Of a stretch of DNA of 64,000 nt, positions 55,828 through 64,000 are shown piece by piece. Under the pieces are notes generated by a model. The model saw only the letters and a list, made by a program, of their open reading frames with translations, ran no database searches and was not told the origin of the DNA. The DNA comes from Elephas maximus indicus (taxonomy: Eukaryota > Chordata > Mammalia > Proboscidea > Elephantidae). The stretch spans positions 53,485,254 through 53,549,253 of the forward strand of contig NC_064828.1 in assembly GCF_024166365.1 (NCBI RefSeq), given 5' to 3'. Numbering within the stretch: the first letter of the stretch is position 1; every line of letters starts with the position of its first letter. The translations under genes and the position numbers were made by a program.

Positions 55828-57330
55828 TTGTCGTTAGGTGCCATCCAGTTGGTTTTGATTCACCGTGGCCCTATGTACAACTGAACAGAACACTGCCCGG
55901 TCCGTTGCCATCCTCTTAATCTTGCTATGTTTGAGACCATTGTTGCAGCCACTGTGTCAGTCCATCTTGTTGAAGGTCTCCCTCTTCTTCGCTGACCCTC
56001 TACCAAGTAAGATCACCTTCTCCAGAGATGGCTCCCTCCTGATAACACGTCCAAAATATGTCAGAAAAAATCTTGCCATACTAGCTTCTAAGGAGCATTC
56101 TGACTCTACTTCTTCCACAACAAATTTGTTCATTCTTCTGGCAGTCCATGGTATGTTCAATATTCTTCATTAACACCATGATTCAAAGGCATTAATTCTT
56201 CTTTGGTTTTCCTTATACATTGTACATACACATGAAGCCATTGAAAATACCATGGCTTGGCTCAGGCACATCTTAAGCCTCAAAGTGACATCTCTGCTTT
56301 TCAACACGTTAGAGAGGCCTTTTGTAGCAGATTTACCCAATGCAATGCATCTTTTGATTTCTTGACTGCTGCTTGCATGGCTGTTGATTGTGGATCCAAG
56401 TAAAATGAAATATTTGACAATTTCTATCTTTCCTCCATTTATCATGATGTTGCTTATTGGTCTAGTTGTAAGGATTTTTGTTCTCTTTATGTTGAGGTGC
56501 AATCCATACTGAAGGCTGTGGTCTTTGGTCATCAGTAAGTGCTTCAAGTTCTCTTCCCTTTCAGCAAGGAAGATTGTCATCTGCATATCACATATTGTTA
56601 ATGAGTCTTCCTCCAATCCTGATGTCACGTTCTTCTTCACATATTCCAGCTTCCCAGATTATTTGTTCAGCTTATAGATTGAATAAGTATGGTGAAAGGA
56701 TACAATCCTGACACATACCTTTCCTGATATTAAACCACACAGTATTCCCTTGTTCTGTTCAAATGACTGTTTCTTGCTCTATGAACAGGTTCCTTGTGAG
56801 TACAATTAAATGCTTTGGAATTCCCATTCTTCCCAATGTTGTCCATAATTTGTTATGATCCACACAGTAGAAAACCTTTGCATAGACAGTAAAACACAGG
56901 TAAATATCTTTCTGGTATATTCTGCTTTTAGCCATGATCCATCTGATATAAGCAATGATATCCCTCAATCCAAGTCTTCTTATGAATCCATCTTGAATTT
57001 CTGGCAGTTCCCTGTCAATGTGTTGCTGCAACCATTTTTGAATTATCTTCAGCAAAATTTTACTTACGTGTGATATTAATGACATTGTTCTATAATTTCC
57101 ACATTCTGTTGGATCACCTTTCTTTGGAATGGGCACAAATATGGATCTCTTCCAGTCTGTTAGCCAGGTAACTGTCTTCCAAATTTCTTGGCAGAGATAA
57201 GCGAGCATCCATTAACTGGTATTCAGTTAATTCCTGGAGCCTTCTTCTTCACCAATGCCTTCAGTGCAGATTGGACTTCTTCCTTCAATACCACTGGTTC
57301 TTGATCATATGCTATGATATGCAATACCAA
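55828..57330 (-). mobile_element. RTE/BovB-type LINE, largest fragment (RT to 3' end)
   Basis: This is the longest RTE copy here (~1.5 kb). On the minus strand, 57208-56759 encodes WKRSIFVPIPKKGDPTECGN, YRTMSLISHVSKILLKIIQK, LQQHIDRELPEIQDGFIRR, CFTVYAKVFYCVDHNKLW and MGIPKHL, the N-terminal RT blocks of RTE/BovB. The 56640-56170 frame covers YGLHLNIKRTKILTTRP to RRINAFESWC. The 56160-55957 frame covers the C-terminal WTARRMNKF...LEASMARFFLTYFGRV part. The frames are split by shifts, the RT palm aspartates are eroded (VYAKVFYCVDH), and the (Y/F)xDD box is not readable as an intact motif. It is 5'-truncated. Confidence 0.9.
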
Positions 57331-58095
57331 CTGGTAAAAATTCATTTAAAATTTGTAACAAATTCCTGAAACCTTTAGAAACCATGGCAGCCACAGACAT
57401 AAGGGGAATTCTGATCCACTATCAGGATTTTTATCAGGAACTTCTCCACAAACATCATCTCGTGCTCATGAGAAAAACAGTAGGGGAGGTCAAACATTCT
57501 GCAACATTTTCCTTGTGGGTACAGGGAGAGGAATTGCAGTAACTGCTAGGAAGTTACAAAGCCCCACCTCGATCCATTTTCCCTATCTCTTCTATTAAAA
57601 AAAAGAAAGAAAGAAAAGCCTTAATGCATTGAAGGGCAGTTAACCACATTGATTTTAGGGCACAGGTAGAGACCCATTACAGCTGAGACAAGGGAATAGG
57701 AATAAACAACAACAACAACAACAAAAAAACTCAACCACTGTGGTAGGGACAGGTATGCAGCCTGGGCCCAGACACAGGACCTCCTATACCTTGGAGAGGT
57801 GTAGAATCATTGCAAGGACCCCACTTTTAACAATCCAGAGACACAGTACCTCCTTAAATGTGGGGCCGAGCCACAGTAACAAAGAATGCTCCCCTATCCA
57901 CCAGTAGTCTACAACTAGATGACAGCCAAAAGAATGGTGAGACACAGAAACATTCTCTAAAGCACAGGTGCAAATCCCAAAGCTAACAGTAGCAGATATT
58001 GAAAAAAATCTTCTGGTATACCAGCCATCACCCTAAACACAAGGTAACACTTGTAGAATTTGAAACTAATGGCACTATGAGAGCAGCAATAGGTT
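57331..58095. other. Unassigned DNA
   Basis: Simple repeats lie at 57600-57620 (GAAA-type) and 57706-57731 ((AAC)n). No gene is recognised. Confidence 0.4.
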
Positions 58096-58260
58096 ACGAA
58101 TTGAATTGTGTCCCCCAAAACATGTGTTGGAATCCTAACCACTGTACCTGCGGATGTAATCCCCTTTGGGAGTGGGGTTTTCTTTGTTATGTTGATGAGG
58201 CCGTATCCGTACAGTGTGCGTCCTAAACATAAACACTTTGGAGTTATAAGGAAGAGCACA
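58096..58260 (+). mobile_element. MLT1/MaLR-like LTR, 5' part
   Basis: GAATTGTGTCCCCCAAAACATG, TTGGAATCCTAACCACTGTACC, GTTATGTTGATGAGG and AAGGAAGAGCACAGACACAG follow the 5' half of a sense-oriented MaLR LTR. The rest is lost. Confidence 0.65.
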
Positions 58261-58643
58261 GACACAGAGACAAGCATACACAAACTGGATGGAAAATAGA
58301 TGCCATGTGTAGATCACCAAGGAATGAAGGAGCTACAGCAGCTGATTTAGACTGACTCAGTCCCTGACACTAAAGACCTAGCAAAATATAGATTGGTTTA
58401 TCATTTCATTAACAAACATAAGTTAAAGTTACAAACAAAGTTATCTTTGTTTATAATATACAAGGGATCGTGTTATGATTTAGGAATAATTTAAAAATAG
58501 GATATTGCCAGTTATCTAATTAATTCATAAAATATTTTATCACGAATTGAAATCCAATAAATTTGGTGAAGGGAATCTGTATCTTAAATCATAATACTTG
58601 GGCCTAATAGGCAAGGATATAAAAATCTTGTAATTATTTATAC
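58261..58643. other. Unassigned DNA
   Basis: The first ~100 bases could still belong to the LTR. No gene is recognised. Confidence 0.35.
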
Positions 58644-58786
58644 CAAAAAAAAAAAAAAAACCTGCCACCTGTGAGTTGATTTAAGCTCATAGTGACCCTA
58701 TAGGACAGAGTAGGACTGCCCCATAGGGTTTCCAAGGAGCAGCTGGTGGATTCAGACTGCTGACCTTTTGGTTAGCAGCCAACAAC
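58644..58786 (-). mobile_element. AfroSINE, short form, head truncated
   Basis: The antisense copy has an A-run tail, CATAGTGACCCTATAGGACAG in the body, and ends in TTTGGTTAGCAGCC. Confidence 0.9.
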
Positions 58787-60322
58787 TAATTACATAGGTA
58801 GAGTAATGTCACATCCTACACATTTTCTAACTTCCTAGATATCATTAGATGAAATGGTAAAAACAAAATGTGTTTTGCCACTTATGAAAGGACAAGTGTA
58901 CAAAGGAAATATAAAGATAGGCAAGTAAGTTCTAACAACTTTCACCTAAGTGTAATAATCATCTTGTAAACACAAAAAATAAGCTCTGATTACTCACATC
59001 ATAGTGCAGGAAAAGGCAAATCATTTTCGGAGAAAGGTTACATTTCACTCTCACATTGAAAACATCAATAATGTGTCTGTAAAATGTAATAAAAGCTTAT
59101 AAAGGTAACGGATTATTTTCAAAGAACTATATGACTTGGTCTTGAAGCCAAGGGAAGAATACCTATGTGAATACCTCTAATTAACGGCAGGTGAGAATGA
59201 ACTGAAGGGAAATGAGTTAAGTACCTGGCTGGCACTGATGAGTTGAATGCCCAATGTAAGTAAACATTTCGGAGTAACAGAAGAAATATACATTAAAACT
59301 AGGAGAAGAAAATAAAATGAAAGTAGCTTTTGACTGAGCATTATGTCACCAAAACCAATAGCCTATAGTTGAGATAGAATTAATGTAAAACTTCACTGAA
59401 CTGATACATTCCATTTCAAAGAAATCTGAAGGGTATATAAGAAGAAAGCACTCCATGAATGATTACAAACGCTATTTCCAGAAGCCATGAATCTTGGTGA
59501 GGAATTTCTTAGCTGAAATTAAACCTACAAGACAATAAGTAATAATTGCTTCCTATGCTAACTTTTATTGTCTGAGAAAATTGATTTTTAATCTATACTA
59601 AAGCAAAATTAACTGACATATCTAAAATAAATTCCTCTGTGGTAGATATGAAAATCAATGAGGTAGATATGTGAAATTATTTGCAGTTTTGGGGAAGGGA
59701 CTAATACATGTCTTTTTTTTTTTTCATCAAATCTTGCTAGTATCACAAAAGCTCTAACAAAGATTCTGATATCTAAATTAAAGGGAAAAAAATACCCAGT
59801 CTTTGAAGTAGAGTTTTCAATAACTTTTTTAAATGCTGGAGATTACTCACTTTTCACAACTGATAAGAGACTTCAGATGCCTAGAATTTAATTATTAGCA
59901 GTATTTTATAAGGCTGGACCTTGATTTAAAGTGTTCTCTTGAGCATTTAATGGGATTGCTTGATATTGTATTCCCCTACTGATTTAAGGTCCTATAATTT
60001 CAAGGCTGTTTGAATAAAAATGAAATTTCAAATAATCATTTCAATGTTTGGCTTACATAATGATATGAAGTTATAACTAAATTGTCTTTAAATCATCATA
60101 AGAACACAGATTTAATAGATTATTTGAAATTATTTTGTTTAACACCAGGTGAAATAAGTGAAACAGAAAATCCTGGTAATTTAGCTAGTGATATAAAGCC
60201 AGTTTTGAAGGTCACCAAAACCATTGTATACCAGTTCTAATGAAGAACAGCAAAGCCCTTTGAAGTTTTACAGCATGAAGATATTTGTTTGGGGAAAAAA
60301 AATCTAATTAGTTAAAATGTCT
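58787..60322. other. Unassigned AT-rich DNA
   Basis: No gene, RNA or named repeat is recognised in ~1.5 kb. No open frame of note occurs on either strand. Confidence 0.4.
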
Positions 60323-61222
60323 CCAATAGATAAGTGGTGACTTTGGTGAAGGGTAAGACAGTACACAATACTGTGGAAGCCAGCACAACTTGTCCAAGGC
60401 AAGGTCATGGAAGCTCCATAAAACCAAAAAACCAAACTCATTGCCATCGAGTCAATTCCAACTCAAAGCAACCCTAGACACATCCAAACTCTCTGAGGGA
60501 CCAAATTACTGGGCTGAGGGCTGTGGGGACCATGGTCTCAGGGAACATCTAGCTTAACTGTCGTAACATACTTTATAAAGAAAATGTTCTACATCCTACT
60601 TTGGTGAGTAGCGTCTGGGGTCTTAAAAGTTTTTGAGTGGCTACCTAAGATACTCCACTGATCTTACCCCATCAGGAGCAAGGGAGAATGAAGAAAACCA
60701 AAGACACAAGGGAAAGATTAGTCCAAAGGACTAAAGGACCATAACTACCAGAGAGAGCCTCCACCAGACTGAGTCCAACACAACGACCACCACTGACTGC
60801 TCTGACAGGGATCACAATAAAGGGTCCAGAACAGAGCTGGAGAAAAATATAGAACAAAATTCTAACTTACAAAAAAAGACAAGACTTACTGGCCTGACAG
60901 GGACTGAAGAAACCCTGAGAGTATGGCCCCCAGGCACCCTTTTAGCTCAGTAATGAAGTCACTCCTGAGGTTCACCCTTCAGCCAAAGACTACACAGACC
61001 CATAAAAGAAGACTAGACTAAAGGGACACACCAGCCCAGGGGCAAGGACTAGAAGGCAAGGGGCAGGAAAGCTGAAAATGGGGAACCCAAGGCCTAGAAG
61101 GGAGAGTGCTGACATGCCATGAGGTTGGTAACCAATGTCATAAACAATATGTATACTAATTATTTAATAAGAAGACAGTTTGTTCTGTAAAATTTCATCT
61201 AAAGTACAATAATAATTTAAAA
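60323..61222 (+). mobile_element. L1 3'-end fragment with nested SINE piece
   Basis: It matches the 3' UTR of the old L1: GACTTTGGTGAAGGGTAAGAC, GGGACCATGGTCTCAGGG, GTCTGGGGTCTTAAAAG, AGGAGCAAGGGAGAATGAAG and ACTGACTGCTCTGACAGGGA. It ends with AAAGTACAATAATAATTTAAAAA. A minus-strand SINE scrap interrupts it at 60419-60474. Confidence 0.88.
60419..60474 (-). mobile_element. 5'-truncated AfroSINE inside L1 tail
   Basis: ATAAAACCAAAAAACCAAAC, then CATTGCCATCGAGTCAATTC, form only the last ~55 bases of the SINE. The L1 reads across the insertion, from GGAAGCTCC to CTAGACACATCC, as in the uninterrupted copy near 9421. Confidence 0.85.
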
Positions 61223-61486
61223 AAAGTCTTTCTCAAACATTTTCTCTGTCATCTGGGAGCTGAGGATAGAGATTTTTGTCTATTTTTTTTTTTCATTTCC
61301 TTCCTTTTTTTTTTTTTGTTAATGTCAAGCACAGCGACTGGCATAAAAAAAGTTTTAATAAATGGTTGTTGAATGTATGAATATGAAAACAATCTTCGAA
61401 TTTCATTGAAGGATAAGAAGTAGAGAGATTAAGGCCTGTAGAAGAGATGACAGCAAGAAAAATGGCGGGGGGTTGGGGGAGTTAAT

Positions 61487-61645
61487 AAACCAAACCCACT
61501 GCCATCGAGTCATTCTGACTCATAGCGACCCTATAGAACAGAGTAGAACTGCCCCATAGAGTTTCCAAGGAGTACCTGGCGGATTTGAACTACTGACCTC
61601 TTGGTTAGCAGCTGATGTCTTAACCACTACACCACCAGGGTTCCC
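61487..61645 (-). mobile_element. AfroSINE, short form, with TSD
   Basis: The antisense copy runs from AACCAAACCCACTGCCATCG to ACACCACCAGGGTTCCC. Flanks GGGGGAGTTAATA (left) and GGGGGAGGTTAATA (right, after a G-run) form a near-exact target-site duplication. Confidence 0.93.
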
Positions 61646-61824
61646 GGGGGGGGGGGGGAGGTTAATAGGCATATATAAATTAGGTATCCAAGAGTTTAGA
61701 TATTCTGTACAATGTTTGGCACTTAATTTAATAAATAAAGATATAAATCCAGAATTACCTTTCCAAAGCATGCAAATGATCATGTGATTTCCTGATTTGT
61801 TGTTCAGTAATTATGTATTAGCTA

Positions 61825-62036
61825 GGAGCCCTGGTGGTGCAGTAGTTAAAGTGCTCAGCTGCTAACCAAAAGGTCAGCAGTTCGAACCCACCAGCTGCTC
61901 CTCTGGAGAAAAATGTGTCAGTCTGCTTCAGTAAAGATTACAGCCTTGGAAATTCTATGGGGCAGTTCTACTCTGTTCTATAGGGTCCCTATGAGTTGGA
62001 ATCAACTCCATGGCAACAGGTTCGGGTTTGGTTTGT
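61825..62036 (+). mobile_element. AfroSINE, long form, well conserved
   Basis: The copy has GGAGCCCTGGTGGTGCAGTAG, GCTCAGCTGCTAACC and AGCAGTTCGAACCCACCAG (near-canonical Pol III B box). The insert is GAGAAAAATGTGTCAGTCTGC and the end is AACAGGTTCGGGTTTGG. Possible TSD: GTATTAGCT (left) and GCATTAGTT (right). Confidence 0.94.
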
Positions 62037-62565
62037 GCATTAGTTATTCCAGTAAATCTTTAGTAACAAAGAATAGAAACACAATCCAACTAGTTTGAGT
62101 AAAAAATATATATATATACGAGGTAAAGAGATCTCACGCGCTTCAAAAAGAATAAGATCCTGGAAACACAGAAAGCTCCAGGGTTTTTAACAGCTGAAGC
62201 TCGTCAAAGCAGCTCCAAGGCTTCACCATTTCCCGTCGTCACTGCATTCTGTAATCTGCTTCTATTTTATCACCAATCAATTCAGCCTCTTAATGTCCCG
62301 ACTGGTATTTTCAGAAATGTTTAGCTCTGCACAGTCTAAGAATTTTTGTTCTGTTTAGTCATGTGCTGACTTCTAATCCAGCTCTTTTGGGTCATAGTCA
62401 TCTGCTGTGTAGGCCTGCCACTTCTAGGGAATGTTTTTTCTTCTTTTTTTTTTTTCCTATGGTAGAATCCTATTTTGTATTTTTATTTTGAAATATCAAT
62501 ATAATTTTGTAATAAACATTTTTTCACACACATTTCAAAGTAATATAACGATATCAAGAATTCTT
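62037..62565. other. Unassigned DNA
   Basis: A short (TA)n run lies at ~62106-62118. No gene is recognised. Confidence 0.35.
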
Positions 62566-63250
62566 TTTTCCGTTCAGGTTGCATCTCTTTGCAGACCATC
62601 CATTTCTTTAAAGTCTTTGAATTTCTATCCATTACTCTTAGGATAAAGAAAAAAGGAAAACTTTTTATCTGATTAATAAAACTGTGCATGATAAGGCCAC
62701 CTACTTATACCTCCACCCTAATCTCACATATTTCTCCCTGCCTAAACTGTAAACTCCATGAGAACAGGGACTTTGTCTATGGAAGATGAACATATTCCTA
62801 AAGTGTTTTTGATCCAGAGGTTTTAATACAAGAAAGGAAACGTTTATTCTGACAGTAAAATTGATTAACATCTAATATTAAAATCTTGAGAATAAGTTCC
62901 AAACTTTCTAGAATGACTTCTTACTAGTGTCAATCTGCTTCCACTCACACTCCACACAGGACACTCATTTTCTTTTGAGGCTCAAGCCTACGCCTTGACT
63001 TTCTATTTCCTTCTGCCTGCAATGTTTACACCTAGAAAGAATCTTACTCAACTTTAGGGCTTCTTTCAAACTATGGCTTCTTCTGAATCCTCAAGGCAAA
63101 GTCGAAGGTCATCTTTGCACTTTTTTTACACCGCTTAATGGCTACTGCACGATTATAAGGTGCCTTTGTCATGGACCCTATTATAGATCCATCCACAGAG
63201 CACAACTCCAAGGCCTCTTGTCCTTTTCTGCATCTTTCCTATTTTTGCTC
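62566..63250 (+). repeat. L2 LINE 3'-UTR relics
   Basis: CATTACTCTTAGGATAAAG, TGATAAGGCCACCTACTTAT and AACTGTAAACTCCATGAGAAC, and then a second series (ACTTTCTATTTCCTTCTGCC, TCAAACTATGGCTTCTTCTG, ATGGCTACTGCACGATT), follow L2 3'-UTR order. They may be two separate relics. Confidence 0.5.
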
Positions 63251-63314
63251 AAAACTTCATTTTGAAAGCTTCTCCTTCATTATTTTCATTTACTTTCTCT
63301 CCATTTTTTTCCTT

Positions 63315-63511
63315 CCTGGTTGCACATTTGTTAAGTCCTCCTCTGCTAACCAAAAGTTGACAATGCAAAGCTACCCAGAAGCTCCACAGGAGAAAGGCCT
63401 GGCAATCTCCTTCTATAAAGATTACAGCCAAGAAAACCCTCTGGGGCAGCTCTCTCCTGCCACATGAGGATACTATGAGTTGGAATCAACCGAACAGTAA
63501 CCGATAACAAC
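63315..63511 (+). mobile_element. AfroSINE, long form, decayed
   Basis: CTCCTCTGCTAACCAAAAG, CTCCACAGGAGAAAGGCCTGG, ATAAAGATTACAGCC and GAGTTGGAATCAACCGAAC identify it. The head is lost and the tail ends in (AAC)-rich sequence. Confidence 0.8.
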
Positions 63512-63759
63512 AACAATAATCAACACAGCACTCTTCTTTTTTAAAGTTAGCTCTTAACATTATTGTAAGGAACTGGCACTGTTGGGATTGTTGAAAATGT
63601 AAACCAGCACAAATGGTACCTACAAAATATCCTGGATGGAGAGTATCTTAAAGAAAACATCATACTTTAAAGAGCCTTGAAATTTAAGAAATGCATTTGC
63701 AGCAAAAACATTTGTTTTCTGGCAGCTTAATAGTTAATGCAGTATGCCTGGGCTAAGGT

Positions 63760-63922
63760 CAGTGGTTATCACCTTCGGCAACCCAGTACAGTCAACTGGA
63801 AATTTTCCAATCTGGATACCCAGACCGAGCTGCAAACCAATTAAATAAGAAATTCTGGGAGCAGGACCCAGGCACCAGTATTTGCTAAAGCTCCACAGGT
63901 GGATGCTACCAAGACTGAAAAC
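63760..63922 (+). mobile_element. MER5-type hAT DNA-transposon relic
   Basis: CAGTGGTTATCACCTTCGGC, AAATAAGAAATTCTGGGAGC, AGGACCCAGGCACCAGTA and CTCCACAGGTGGATGC follow the MER5-type order. It is diverged and the right end is blurred. Confidence 0.6.
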
Positions 63923-64000
63923 AAAAAGGCCTAAAAGGGATGGGATGGTGTGCAAGGGGTGGCTTGTGCACAACTGAAGTGGGAACTCTAAACTGGTAAA

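Noticed and set aside
61646..61658. Poly-G run as a regulatory G-quadruplex
   Set aside because: It is a single 13-base homopolymer at a SINE target site, most simply explained by slippage in the GGGGGAG duplication.
61825..61900. Possible tRNA gene (A box and B box present)
   Set aside because: The tRNA-like head continues into the SINE body and tail, and similar heads recur at more than 25 sites. No separate tRNA with a full cloverleaf was found.

Overview
This is a gene-poor, AT-rich stretch of a eutherian mammal nuclear genome. The lineage is afrotherian and most probably elephant-like. The reason is the many copies of a tRNA-headed SINE of the AfroSINE type (head GGAGCCCTGGTGGCGCAG, tail like CTATGAGTCGGAATCGACTC), which occur together with RTE/BovB-type LINE fragments and a full-length L1 of non-primate sequence. 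I found no intact host protein-coding gene and no spliced-exon evidence. Every long open frame that can be identified belongs to a transposable element. Family names are assigned by eye from remembered consensus patterns, because no database could be searched.

Layout. Bases 1-6,130 hold old LTR material: an ERVL-like LTR tail with a Leu-type primer-binding site, an LTR-like element, two MaLR-type LTRs, and a MaLR internal piece with its polypurine tract. Bases 6,133-10,486 are a 5'-truncated, decayed L1. Bases 10,500-35,900 are mostly unassigned AT-rich DNA. They carry many AfroSINEs on both strands, an antisense ERVL pol relic (15.6-16.4 kb), further MaLR LTRs (17.9, 25.5, 27.8 and 33.0 kb), two RTE fragments, L2 relics, and an unexplained ~235-bp local direct duplication (30.9 and 32.2 kb).

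Bases 36,059-43,354 are a full-length ~7.3-kb L1 flanked by a 15-bp target-site duplication. It has a CpG-rich 5' UTR with a 208-bp tandem repeat, ORF1 with one nonsense codon, ORF2 with two nonsense codons, a 3' UTR with a G-quadruplex-like run, a poly(A) signal and an A-tail. It is the only GC-rich part of the window.

Bases 43,355-64,000 hold three more RTE fragments (one ~1.5 kb that keeps reverse-transcriptase sequence), a rearranged fragment of nuclear 18S rRNA on the minus strand (44.7-44.85 kb), L1 3' tails, MIR, L2 and hAT/MER5-type relics, and many more SINEs.

How the parts relate. The window is a record of successive retrotransposition rather than a set of cooperating genes. The SINE 3' tail is visibly homologous to the RTE LINE 3' end, which fits RTE-driven SINE mobilisation. 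The L1 probably supplied the endonuclease and reverse transcriptase for its own insertion. The observations most worth a second look are the permuted 18S rRNA fragment, the unclassified ~235-bp direct duplication, the tandem-monomer 5' UTR of the L1, and its near-intact ORFs.
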